NCBI RefSeq assembly: GCF_018729455.1
Contig: NZ_JAHHZF010000007.1
Span: forward strand, 248,001-312,000
Origin: Prosthecodimorpha staleyi
GTDB taxonomy: Bacteria; Pseudomonadota; Alphaproteobacteria; Rhizobiales; Ancalomicrobiaceae
DNA length: 64,000 bases
Direction: 5' to 3'
Shown: positions 26,479-34,780 of the stretch, one piece after another
How positions within the stretch are numbered: the first letter of the stretch is position 1
Layout: every line of letters starts with the position of its first letter
Program-made: the position numbers and the translations under genes
The notes under the pieces: generated by a model
What the model saw: only the letters and a program-made list of their open reading frames with translations
The model's database searches: none
Told to the model about the DNA's origin: nothing

Positions 26479-27399
26479 TCAGGCTTCCAGAATGCTCTTC
26501 TTGCCGAACAAACCGCGCGAGCGGACCGTGACCACGGCGACCAGGAGCAGGTACATCGAAAGGAGCGACCATTCGGACGCGTAGGCACCGGTCAGACCGA
26601 CCACGAGGCCGACCATCAAGCCGGCCACCACAGCGCCCCAGAACGAACCGACGCCGCCGAGCACGATGACCAGGAAGGCCGGCACGACCGCGTCGACGCC
26701 CATATGCGGGCGGATGCCCCAGATCGGCGCCATGATGATGCCGGCGAACGCCGCCAGCATGGTCCCGAGCACGAACACGCCGGTCCGCAGCGTCGCGAGG
26801 TCGAACCCGAGCGCTCGCACCATTTCGCTGTCGTGGGCTCCGGCCTTGATCACGGCGCCGTAGGGCGTCTTCTCGATGAAAAGCCAGGTGAGCAGGATGA
26901 CCCCGGCCGCGACGGCTGCCGCATAGAACCGGTAGGTCGACCAGATGAGGTCGCCCGCGATAAAGCCGCCCGCGATGGTGGTGGGCGTCGGCAGCGAATA
27001 GTCGCGGGTGCCCCAGATCGACCGGATGGCCTCCTCGATCACCATGGCGACGCCAAAGGTCAGGAGCAGCCCGTAGAGCGGGTCCTTGCCGTAGGTCCGC
27101 CGCAAGGCAAGTTCCACGACAGCGCCGACGAGACCGACGATCATGGGGGCGATCAGCAAGGTGAGCGCATAACGCATGCCCAGGCCCTGTCCGACCCACC
27201 ACTCGAAGAGACCTGGCGGCAACGGCGGCTGCGGACCGAGCAGGACGACCGCGACATAGGCTCCGAGGGCGAACAGGGATCCGTGCGCCAGGTTGATTTG
27301 CTCCATCACCCCGACGATCAGCATGAAGCCGAGGGCGATCAGGGCGAAGAGCAGGCCAAGCGTCAGGCCGTTCACGATGTGGGGCAGCAGGTCGAACAT
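26479..27399 (-). CDS. livH: branched-chain-type ABC transporter permease LivH
   Basis: This 306-residue permease begins with NGLTLGLLFALIALGFMLI and carries the LivH loop GVMEQINLAHGSLFALGAY. The typical IWGIRPHMGVDAVVPAFLV and LGGVGSFWGAV motifs lie towards the C-terminus. The ATG at 27399 was chosen because LivH proteins start with a short lead before NGL. It follows the binding-protein gene by 142 bases and precedes livM by 39. Confidence 0.94.
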   Translation of the reverse strand: MFDLLPHIVNGLTLGLLFALIALGFMLIVGVMEQINLAHGSLFALGAYVAVVLLGPQPPLPPGLFEWWVGQGLGMRYALTLLIAPMIVGLVGAVVELALRRTYGKDPLYGLLLTFGVAMVIEEAIRSIWGTRDYSLPTPTTIAGGFIAGDLIWSTYRFYAAAVAAGVILLTWLFIEKTPYGAVIKAGAHDSEMVRALGFDLATLRTGVFVLGTMLAAFAGIIMAPIWGIRPHMGVDAVVPAFLVIVLGGVGSFWGAVVAGLMVGLVVGLTGAYASEWSLLSMYLLLVAVVTVRSRGLFGKKSILEA

Positions 27400-27541
27400 C
27401 GGAGCCTCGGGATTGCCTCGTCTCGGCGCCGGGCCGGCGCCGAGGATCGTGCCGGCCGGTAGATCGTCGCGCCGCGGCGGGCGCAAGGCCCGCGTCGGCG
27501 GATGCGACCCTCCCCGACGCGGGGGGCGAGGAGGGCGCGCC

Positions 27542-28828
27542 TCACGCGTCGACCGTGGGCACCTGATCGTGCGGAACCAGCTTGCACTTGCCGGCCGCAG
27601 CCTCGTCCACGACGTCCTGCGGCCGCGTCCACGACAGGATCTCGTAGAGATCCGTCGGGTCGGCCGGCTTCACGTTGCGCCGAGCGAGATAGATCGTCTG
27701 TTGCAACTGATGCGTCGCCGGATCCATGTAGGCTTCGAAGTGCTGCATGCGATCCTCGGCGGGAATGCGCAGCGCCTCAAGTTGGCGGATGATCTTGATG
27801 TTGTTGGTCGAGCCGGCTCGTTCGATCGCGCGGAGGAGTTCGCGCGTCGCCATGTAGCCGTTGTAGGAGACGTTGCCCGGGACCGGGATGGCGCCGCCGT
27901 CCGCAGCGGCTTTCCACTTCGCCACGAATTCCGGGACGCCCGGCAGCGCGAGCTTGTGGTACCAGGTCGTGCCGAACACGCCGAACAGGGTGTCGGGCTG
28001 GCCCCAGATGTCCGGCCAGTCCTGCTGGTTGTTGATCCAAGCCGGCTTGCCGTCGAGCTTCAACTGCGCGACCTGGGTCCGGAGCGCCTTAATGTCGTCG
28101 CCGCCGATGGCGGTGGCGACCACATCGGGCTTCAGCTGCTGGACCTTGAGCAGGTAGGAAGTGAAGTCGCGAGTGTTCTGGGGCACCAGCAGGTTGTCGA
28201 CGATGCGCCCGCCGGCGGCTTCGACCAGCGCCTTCGTGGCGTTCGAGGTCGAATGGCCCCAGACGTAGTCGTTCGTCAGCAGGAGCCAGTTCTTGCCGAT
28301 GCTCTCGACCGCGTTGCGGACGGCGGCCTTGGAGAAGTTGGAACCATTGCCGTCCCACACGAACTTGACGCGCGAGCAGTTCTCGCCGGCCTCGCTCGGA
28401 GCGGACGAATTGGTGTTCAAGTAGATGATCCCGTGCTTGGCGGCGACCTGCGTGATCGCGTTCGCCACGCCCGAATGCACCGCGCCGATGAGGAAGGCGG
28501 CCTCCTCGCGCACAAAGCGCTCGGCGATGCGGGTTCCGGTCGCCGGCGTGGTCTCGGTGTCGGCGGTGATCCATTCGATCTTCCGTCCGAGCACGCCGCC
28601 GCGGGCATTCGCCTCGGCGATGGCCATGCGGATGCCGCGCAGATCGTCCTGACCGGAATTGCCGTATTGCCCGCTCGCGTCGCAGGTCAGGCCGATCTTG
28701 ATCGGCTTCGACTGGGCGTAGGCGCGGTTGTGATGCCACGGGCCGAAGAACGAACCGACCCCCGCGAGGGCGGCGGCCGTCGCGCTGCCCTGAAGCAGCC
28801 GGCGACGAGACACTTCACGTTCAGACAT
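27542..28828 (-). CDS. branched-chain-type ABC substrate-binding protein (LivK family)
   Basis: This 428-residue family 6 periplasmic binding protein has a Tat leader (EVSRRRLLQGSATAAALAGV). The N-lobe shows IKIGLTCDASGQYGNSGQDD and GVLGRKIEWITADTETTPAT, both typical of LivJ/AmiC-like binders. Its length and Tat signal resemble urea/amide and aromatic-acid members more than classical LivJ. It supplies the LivHMGF importer encoded downstream. A 153-base gap separates it from the dehydrogenase gene. Confidence 0.92.
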   Translation of the reverse strand: MSEREVSRRRLLQGSATAAALAGVGSFFGPWHHNRAYAQSKPIKIGLTCDASGQYGNSGQDDLRGIRMAIAEANARGGVLGRKIEWITADTETTPATGTRIAERFVREEAAFLIGAVHSGVANAITQVAAKHGIIYLNTNSSAPSEAGENCSRVKFVWDGNGSNFSKAAVRNAVESIGKNWLLLTNDYVWGHSTSNATKALVEAAGGRIVDNLLVPQNTRDFTSYLLKVQQLKPDVVATAIGGDDIKALRTQVAQLKLDGKPAWINNQQDWPDIWGQPDTLFGVFGTTWYHKLALPGVPEFVAKWKAAADGGAIPVPGNVSYNGYMATRELLRAIERAGSTNNIKIIRQLEALRIPAEDRMQHFEAYMDPATHQLQQTIYLARRNVKPADPTDLYEILSWTRPQDVVDEAAAGKCKLVPHDQVPTVDA

Positions 28829-28981
28829 GGCGCTCCCTCCTTGTATCGTTGGATCGGTGTTCCGATCATCGAGTGTGACGATTGGCCTGGACCCGGACCG
28901 GTTCGGATCAACGGCCCGAACTGTCGTGGCTGGCGCGTCTTGGAGATCGGTCGGACGCCCTTCGTCCGATCGGAAAGGACT

Positions 28982-29905
28982 TCAGGCGGCAGCGCCGCAA
29001 GCCGGTCGGCGAGCGATCCGTGCCCCGGTCAGGTTTTCCTGCGCCTTCCCCAGCGAGCCGACATACTCGCCGCCGAAACCCATGGCGGAGGCGAGCACGA
29101 AGGCCTGGTGCACGGCCTCGCCGAGATGCGAAGGGAGATTCAGGCTCTCCGTCATGTGCGTGTAGTAGCGCAGATCCTTCCGGGCGAGGTCGAGCCCGAA
29201 CCGCAGCCCGTCGAAGGTGCCGGCGAGCATCGAGGGGGCGACCATCTGGAAGATGCCTGAATTGGCGCCCCCGGCCGAAACGACGCGGACGAAGGCATCC
29301 AGGTCGAGCCCGGCCTCTGCGCCGGCAGCCATGGCCTCCGCGATCAGAGCGATCTGGCCCATGGCGAGGAAGTTGTTGACGAGCTTTGTCTTATGGCCGG
29401 CTCCCGGGCCGCCGACATGGAAGATGTTCTCGGCGAAGGCTTTGAGGACCGGCTCGACCCGGGCGAAGATCGCCGGTTCGGCGCCGACCATCACGTTGAG
29501 CCGTCCTTCCGCGGCCTCTTTGGGCGTCCGGGCGAGAGGCGCATCGACGAAGGCGGTCCCGGATCGCGCGAAAGCCTGGCAGAGCTTGGCGCTCGACGAC
29601 GGTTCGCTCGTCGAGCAATCCATCACGATCAGACCGTCGCGGGCGGCTGCCAGCAACCCCTTCGGGCCATCGCAGATCGCCTGCACCTCCGGCGAACCCG
29701 TGACGCAGATCACGACGATGTCGCAGGCCGCCGCCACGGCGGCAGGATCACGACCTTCCACGGCCCCGCGCCGCACGAGATCCTCGACCGGCGCCCGGTT
29801 GCGGTTGCCGAGAATCGTGGTGGGAAAGCCCTTCTCAACCAGGTTCCCGGCCATGCCATGGCCCATCAGTCCGACACCGATGAAGCCGACGCGCGGTTTC
29901 TCCAT
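28982..29905 (-). CDS. 3-hydroxyisobutyrate dehydrogenase family NAD(P)-dependent oxidoreductase
   Basis: This 307-residue beta-hydroxyacid dehydrogenase has the N-terminal Rossmann motif GFIGVGLMGHGMAGNLV, the substrate loop in DAPLARTPKEA, and the catalytic lysine in GAGHKTKLVNNFLA. Family substrates include 3-hydroxyisobutyrate, tartronate semialdehyde and 6-phosphogluconate-like acids. It is the first gene of the minus-strand unit and faces the divergent rpiR gene across a 136-base gap with operator-like dyads. Confidence 0.92.
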   Translation of the reverse strand: MEKPRVGFIGVGLMGHGMAGNLVEKGFPTTILGNRNRAPVEDLVRRGAVEGRDPAAVAAACDIVVICVTGSPEVQAICDGPKGLLAAARDGLIVMDCSTSEPSSSAKLCQAFARSGTAFVDAPLARTPKEAAEGRLNVMVGAEPAIFARVEPVLKAFAENIFHVGGPGAGHKTKLVNNFLAMGQIALIAEAMAAGAEAGLDLDAFVRVVSAGGANSGIFQMVAPSMLAGTFDGLRFGLDLARKDLRYYTHMTESLNLPSHLGEAVHQAFVLASAMGFGGEYVGSLGKAQENLTGARIARRPACGAAA

Positions 29906-29936
29906 CCTGGTCCCTCCCGGTCTCGCGACCTGACTT

Positions 29937-29982
29937 GGAATTTTTATTCTATTGATCTTATCTCATAGAATGCCTATTCTAT
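29937..29982. promoter_or_regulatory. candidate IolR/RpiR operator pair
   Basis: The divergent gap holds two related dyads: GGAA-TTTTTA-TTCT (29937-29950) and the perfect repeat ATAGAATGCCTATTCTAT (29965-29982), whose core is AGAA-N6-TTCT. The GGAA-N6-TTCC motif reported for the RpiR-type repressor IolR of Sinorhizobium meliloti has the same geometry. The sites are AT-rich against a GC-rich background and lie where they could control both directions. Confidence 0.6.
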
Positions 29983-30041
29983 TTCAGCTGTCAATGTGGA
30001 ATTTCTGGATCGGATCCGATCCGGCCTCTCCGGGACCCGCC

Positions 30042-30905
30042 ATGAGCCTCGAAAAGATCGCCGCCCCCCGTACCTACGAGGACCTCACCTCCCAGCTCGC
30101 GCAGCGGCACGGCAAGCTGTCCGATCGGCTCCGCCAGATCGCCGAATTCGCCGTCCGGCACCCGAACGACATGGCGCTCGGCACGGTCTCGTCGCTGGCG
30201 CAGGCGATCGGCGTTCAGCCCTCGGCCATGCTGCGCTTCGCCAACAGCCTCGGCTACGACGGTTTCTCGGAGATGCAGCAGGTATTCCGCGCCCGACTGG
30301 TCGATGCGGCCAGCCCCAGTTACCGGGATCGGATCGCCTCGATGCGCCGCGGCCAGGACGGCGACCGCCGCGTCGGGGATCCGGCGGACGTCCTGGCCGA
30401 GTTCGTCGCCGACGACATCGCGTCCCTGGAGTCGCTCTATGCCGCGGTGCCTGCCGGCAAGCTCGATCAGGCCGTCCGCCTGCTCGCGGAGGCCGACACG
30501 GTGTTCCTGCTGGCCCAGGGGCGCTCGTTTCCGATCGCCTACTATCTCGACTACGGCCTGTGCCGGCTCGATCTCAGGAGCCATCTGCTCGACGGTGTCG
30601 GCGGCCTCGTGCATCAGCGCGCCCGGGTCATGACGACCCGCGACGTGCTGGTGGTGGTGAGCTTCAAGGATTATGCGCCGGACACGCTGCGGGTCGCCAC
30701 GGAGGTCGCCGCACGCGGTGTGCCGGTCGTCGTGATCACGGACGTGCCGCTCAGTCCCTACGCAGCCCTGGCGACGCTGTCGCTCGAGGTCGGCGAGGCC
30801 TCCAACAAGCCCTTCCGGACCCTCGTCGCCCCGATCTGCCTGGCACAGACCCTGGTCGTGGCCATCGGCCACCATCTCGCGGCTCGCAACGGCGCCATCT
30901 CGTGA
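30042..30905 (+). CDS. MurR/RpiR family transcriptional regulator (IolR-like)
   Basis: This 287-residue regulator has an RpiR helix-turn-helix (YEDLTSQLAQRHGKLSDRLR, then LAQAIGVQPSAMLRFANSLG) and a C-terminal SIS domain (FLLAQGRSFPIAYYLDYG; VVVVSFKDYAPDTLRVA). Start 30042 gives the usual N-terminal lead; a longer start at 29994 is possible. The next gene is iolC, and RpiR-type IolR regulators control inositol genes in rhizobia, so an IolR-like role is likely. Confidence 0.9.
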   Translation: MSLEKIAAPRTYEDLTSQLAQRHGKLSDRLRQIAEFAVRHPNDMALGTVSSLAQAIGVQPSAMLRFANSLGYDGFSEMQQVFRARLVDAASPSYRDRIASMRRGQDGDRRVGDPADVLAEFVADDIASLESLYAAVPAGKLDQAVRLLAEADTVFLLAQGRSFPIAYYLDYGLCRLDLRSHLLDGVGGLVHQRARVMTTRDVLVVVSFKDYAPDTLRVATEVAARGVPVVVITDVPLSPYAALATLSLEVGEASNKPFRTLVAPICLAQTLVVAIGHHLAARNGAIS

Positions 30906-30984
30906 CAGCCGGCGAAGGGGCCGCGTCCCGGTCTCCGCCCATCCTCCTCATGCTCGAGCGCCCGGTGCGCCCTGGAGTGTCCTC

Positions 30985-32913
30985 ATGAGCCCCACGACCG
31001 ATCCGCGCCGGTTCGATCTTGTCACCCTCGGCCGCGCCGCCGTGGATCTCTATGGAGAGCAGGTCGGTGGCCGGCTCGAGGACATGGGAACTTTCGCCAA
31101 GTATCTGGGCGGCTGCCCGGCCAACATCGCGGTCGGTGCCTCTCGACTCGGATTGCGGGTGGCGATGATCGCCCGGGTCGGCGACGAGCATATGGGGCGT
31201 TTCGTGCGCGAGTCCCTGGCACAGGAGGGCGTCGACGTCTCGCAGGTTCGGACCGACCCGCATCGCCTGACCGCTCTCGTCATTCTCGGCATCCGGGACG
31301 AGAACACCTTTCCGCTCATCTTCTACCGCGAGAACTGCGCCGACATGGCTGTGACCGGCGCCGACATCGATCCCGATTTCGTGGCCTCGGCCAAGGCGCT
31401 CCTGGTCACGGGCACGCATTTCTCGACGGCCGGCACCGCAGGCGCTTCGCGGGCCGCCATGGCGGCGGCCCGGCAGGCCGGAACGCGCGTGATCCTGGAC
31501 ATCGACTACCGGCCGGTTCTGTGGGGCCTCACCGGTCACGGCATGGGCGAGTCGCGGTTCGTGGCCTCCGACACGGTCTCTCGCCATCTCCAGGCGATCG
31601 TTCCGGACTGTGACGTCGTGGTCGGCACCGAGGAGGAAATCCACATCGCGGGCGGCTCGACCGACACCTTCGAGGCCCTGCGGACCCTACGCTCGCTGAC
31701 CGCCGCGGCCCTCGTCGTGAAGCGCGGCGCGGCCGGCTGCACAATCTTCACCGGACCGATTCCCGACACCTTCGCGGACGCTATCGACGTCCCGGGCTTC
31801 CCGGTCGATGTCTTCAACGTGCTGGGCGCCGGTGACGGCTTCATGGCCGGGCTTTTGCGCGGATGTCTGCGCGACGAGCCATGGGAGCGGGCCGGGACGC
31901 TCGCCAATGCCTGCGGCGCGCTCGTCGTGTCACGGCACGGCTGCGCGCCCGCCATGGCGAGCACAGCCGAACTCGACGATTTCCTGGCCCGGGCCGACCG
32001 GGTGACCCGGCTGCACGACGACGCGCGCATCCTGCATCTGCATCGCACCACGACCGGGCGGCCCCAGCCCGAGTCCATCACGGCATTGGCTTTCGATCAC
32101 CGCCAGCAATTCGTCGATCTCGCCGCCGCGGTCCGTGCGCCGGTAGAGCGGATCGGCGTCCTGAAGGGCCTCATCGCCGAGGCGCTGCTGGGTCTGCCGG
32201 GTCACCGGGCCGGCGCGCTGGTGGACGGTCGCTTCGGGCGAGAGGCGCTGGCGAGGCTGACGGGGACGGGGCGCTGGATTGCGCGGCCGGTGGAACGGCC
32301 GGGCAGCCGCCCGCTCGCGTTCGACTTCCCCGAAGAGCCCGCGCTCCATCTCCGCACCTGGCCGATCGAGCACGTCGCCAAGTGTCTGGTTACCTACCGG
32401 GCGGACGACCCGGACGATCTCTGCAGCGCCCAGGAGGCGAGTCTCCTCGCGCTCCAGCGCGCCTGCCACGGCACGGGCCGTCGCTTTCTGCTCGAAGTCA
32501 TTCCCACCGGATGGGAAGCCGATCCAGGGTCGGTCACGGCGGCCGTCGAGCGACTCTACGAGGCCGGCCTCACGCCCGACCTGTGGAAGCTGCCGCCGAT
32601 GGAGCGGCCGATAGACTGGGCCACGGTCAGCGGGGCGGTTCGCCGGCTCGATCCGCAGTGCGGCGGGATCCTCGTTCTCGGGCTGGATCGGCCCGAGCCG
32701 TCGCTCGCGACCGCCTTCGAGGCGAGCGCGGGGCTCGACGGCATCCGCGGCTTCGCCATCGGGCGGTCGGTGTTCCGTGCCGCGGCCGAAGGCTTTCTGA
32801 GCGGCCGGCTCGGCCCGAGAGAGACGATCGAAGCGGTTCGGGTCCGCTACTCAGCCCTGCTGATGGTGTGGGATCGGTTCCACGCGCCGGCGCCCGTCGG
32901 CTCGGTCGCCTGA
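30985..32913 (+). CDS. iolC: bifunctional 5-dehydro-2-deoxygluconokinase / DUF2090 protein
   Basis: This 642-residue protein fuses two domains. Residues 10-330 are a PfkB sugar kinase, with the GGCPANIAVGASRLG start motif and the catalytic NVLGAGDGFMAGLLRG loop. Residues about 350-635 are DUF2090, an aldolase-like domain (ESITALAFDHRQQFVDL). This fusion is the usual IolC of alphaproteobacteria, which phosphorylates 2-deoxy-5-keto-gluconate in myo-inositol breakdown. iolD, iolE, iolB and iolG, which normally follow, are absent here; the gene is followed by debris. Confidence 0.92.
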   Translation: MSPTTDPRRFDLVTLGRAAVDLYGEQVGGRLEDMGTFAKYLGGCPANIAVGASRLGLRVAMIARVGDEHMGRFVRESLAQEGVDVSQVRTDPHRLTALVILGIRDENTFPLIFYRENCADMAVTGADIDPDFVASAKALLVTGTHFSTAGTAGASRAAMAAARQAGTRVILDIDYRPVLWGLTGHGMGESRFVASDTVSRHLQAIVPDCDVVVGTEEEIHIAGGSTDTFEALRTLRSLTAAALVVKRGAAGCTIFTGPIPDTFADAIDVPGFPVDVFNVLGAGDGFMAGLLRGCLRDEPWERAGTLANACGALVVSRHGCAPAMASTAELDDFLARADRVTRLHDDARILHLHRTTTGRPQPESITALAFDHRQQFVDLAAAVRAPVERIGVLKGLIAEALLGLPGHRAGALVDGRFGREALARLTGTGRWIARPVERPGSRPLAFDFPEEPALHLRTWPIEHVAKCLVTYRADDPDDLCSAQEASLLALQRACHGTGRRFLLEVIPTGWEADPGSVTAAVERLYEAGLTPDLWKLPPMERPIDWATVSGAVRRLDPQCGGILVLGLDRPEPSLATAFEASAGLDGIRGFAIGRSVFRAAAEGFLSGRLGPRETIEAVRVRYSALLMVWDRFHAPAPVGSVA

Positions 32914-33474
32914 CGGGGGACCGGAACGACCTGCAGCGTCAGAAACTCGCGCGCCTGTTCGAGGCGCTGCGACCCGCGCAGCAAGTCGGCTGGATCGCGA
33001 CCATCAGCGATCCGGTCGCGCGATGCCTTCAGCAACCGGTCGCGGGCCAGGAGGCGAACCCGAAGCCGGTCGACGAGTCGTCCCGGTCGCGGCCGGTGGA
33101 CGATCAGCACTTCGTGCACGAGGCGGGCGGTCCCGCGCGGCGATGACGGATGCTGGCATTGCATGGCTGTTTGATGCGCTTAGGGCTCCGTATTGAAAAC
33201 CTGCCTTCCGGAGCCGGGTGGGGCCGATGATCCGTTTCGATGCCAGTCGCGATCGGATGACAGTTCGACGATCACTGATAGCGCGCAAGCGAACCATCTG
33301 GATGGCAGAGAGATTTGGATCTGTGGTCCTTCCCCTCCGCCAGTTATTCCATGATTATATTCTCTCGGAGATGCGACCGTTTTGAATATGTCTTTATTTT
33401 CAAAAGTTTTTATTGCGTGCTGTGAAACTGTGATCTTGTAAAGTTTGATTTTTTTCTCTGCCTGAACCGGTTTT
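32914..33474. other. gap with no supported gene
   Basis: About 560 bases after iolC. The first 250 are GC-rich and could carry the remnant of a small helical protein on the minus strand (32930-33150), but no start, RBS or family can be supported. From about 33340 the base composition turns AT-rich, with T-runs, marking the edge of the mobile and toxin debris. Confidence 0.4.
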
Positions 33475-33597
33475 TCTGGACCAGTGTACCTCACATCTTC
33501 AGTGCCCGGCTCGGATGTTGGCAGAATTCAGCTGCTCCTGGCGAAGGCGAGCTGTGTGCCGATTCGATGTTGTGATCGAATTTCGAACGAAGTCCCG
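33475..33597. repeat. diverged repeat, copy B (edge of toxin region)
   Basis: This is the partner of the segment at 1641-1763, in the same orientation, with shared blocks from TGGACC and TGTACCTC through GAATTCAGC to AGTCCCG. It marks the left border of the Rhs and IS debris. Its nature is unknown; the end of an extinct transposable element is one possibility. Confidence 0.6.
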
Positions 33598-33663
33598 GTC
33601 CAACCGGAGCTTCTGTTTTGGCGGGAATGTGCGAACGGCGGGTTCTAACCCGAAGCCGGCTTC

Positions 33664-33917
33664 TGGCCTCCGTCAAAGTTATTGTCGCCGGTGCCGTTGG
33701 GATTGTTCTCGGCATGGTGCTCGGCACCGGACGCTGGTGGGAGCGCGTCACCCGCGACCTCGTCGGCGCCGCCGGCGCCTAAGTCTGGCATCCCGTCGCG
33801 GCCAAGATCCTGATCGGGACGGCTGCGCTCCTGCTCGAAGACAAGCACCTGCCGTCTCCGGCCGAGATGGAGCCCGCCGCCGCCTTCCTGTTCGGCGTCG
33901 CCGGCATGATCGCCTGA
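33664..33917 (+). pseudogene. degraded small membrane protein gene
   Basis: One plus-strand frame reads VIVAGAVGIVLGMVLG, then WWERVTRDL, an in-frame TAA (33780), and continues VWHPVAAKILIGTAALLLE and PAAAFLFGVAGMIA to a stop at 33915. Two hydrophobic segments and the size suggest a phage holin-like or other small membrane protein, but I cannot name the family. The internal stop and absent start indicate decay. Confidence 0.4.
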
Positions 33918-34230
33918 CCGAGCGTGTCGTAGCCGTAGTTCCAGTCCTCCTTGGCGGTGGTGGACCGCGCCTGCGTGATGCGTCCGCCGGGATCACGGGT
34001 GTAGGTCTTGTCCTCGATGACGGTCGCGCCGTTGGCGGTCAGGACGCGGTCGAGCCAACCGCGGGCGGTCGAATAGGTGAAGTCGGTGGTGACGCCGTTG
34101 GCGTAAGTGGCGCGCAGGGTGCGGCCGGCGGCGTCATAGGTGAAGCTCGCGACATGGCCGGGGATCGACAGAAGCCGGCCGGCGGCGTCGTAGGTGACGG
34201 GGGCGGCGGGCGTGCCGACCGCGTCGCCGT
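33918..34230 (-). pseudogene. Rhs/YD-repeat protein fragment (a)
   Basis: The minus strand encodes YD repeats such as TYDAAGRLLSI, FTYDAAGRTLRATYANGV and TYTRDPGGRITQARS, ending at DWNYGYDTLG. It matches the Rhs piece at 47585-47715. Both ends are abrupt, with AT-rich DNA upstream and the degraded gene downstream. It is a part of a large Rhs toxin-delivery protein. Confidence 0.88.
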
Positions 34231-34306
34231 CCGGAAAAACTGGAAACAGCGAAATGAGCCATTGTTCTTAAGAAATTTCAACATTTGCACAAAATTAAAT
34301 GAACCC

Positions 34307-34747
34307 TTAAATTCCAGGATATTTTTTTAGAATTTTTCTCATAGATTTATAAATTGAGATTGCTTCTTGAGGTGCCGGGACGAGTGTACTCGTACGCCTC
34401 ATTGCCGATCTGTTAGCCAAGAACAGTGAACCTTGCAGGATACCTTCTTTTTTTGTTAAATATTGCGTCAATTCAATGAATGGTCCGCCAAACGATGAAA
34501 TCACAAATAATGGGCTTTCGTCTTTATTTATGATCTCAACATCAGGATACTCGACGGTCCAAATCGGAGACCCAATAAAGTAATGTCGCCCAGGAATTAC
34601 GTCTTCTTCATAAATTATTCTATTCATAAAAGTAACATCAGCAACCTCATGCGAAAAATTACTCAAAGCCATATTGCATCCACTATCAGATGCAAAATTT
34701 AAAGCAGCCACAATATTAGATTTCATTGTGACATAATTGTAATTCAT
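34307..34747 (-). CDS. AT-rich small protein, putative immunity gene
   Basis: I do not recognise this 146-residue protein. It is acidic-to-neutral, without signal or membrane segments (SGCNMALSNFSHEVADV; ISIYKSMRKILKKYPGI at the end). Its low GC content stands out against the neighbouring genes. It lies downstream, in the direction of transcription, of the Rhs core with the hydrolase tip, separated from it by two IS elements. Small AT-rich genes in that position usually encode immunity proteins; this is inference from context. Confidence 0.55.
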   Translation of the reverse strand: MNYNYVTMKSNIVAALNFASDSGCNMALSNFSHEVADVTFMNRIIYEEDVIPGRHYFIGSPIWTVEYPDVEIINKDESPLFVISSFGGPFIELTQYLTKKEGILQGSLFLANRSAMRRTSTLVPAPQEAISIYKSMRKILKKYPGI

Positions 34748-34780
34748 CTCAAGACTCCGGTCGCTTCCATCGATTTATTA

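Noticed and set aside
25687-27462. A 591-codon open frame on the plus strand
   Set aside because: It is antisense to livM and livH; rich in Asp, Arg, His and Gln without any domain.
32847-33164. A 105-codon minus-strand frame after iolC
   Set aside because: It overlaps the iolC end, has no RBS or family similarity, and its composition fits non-coding debris.
33180-33494. A 104-codon minus-strand frame over an AT-rich patch
   Set aside because: It spans the diverged repeat border and has no recognisable motif or start signal.
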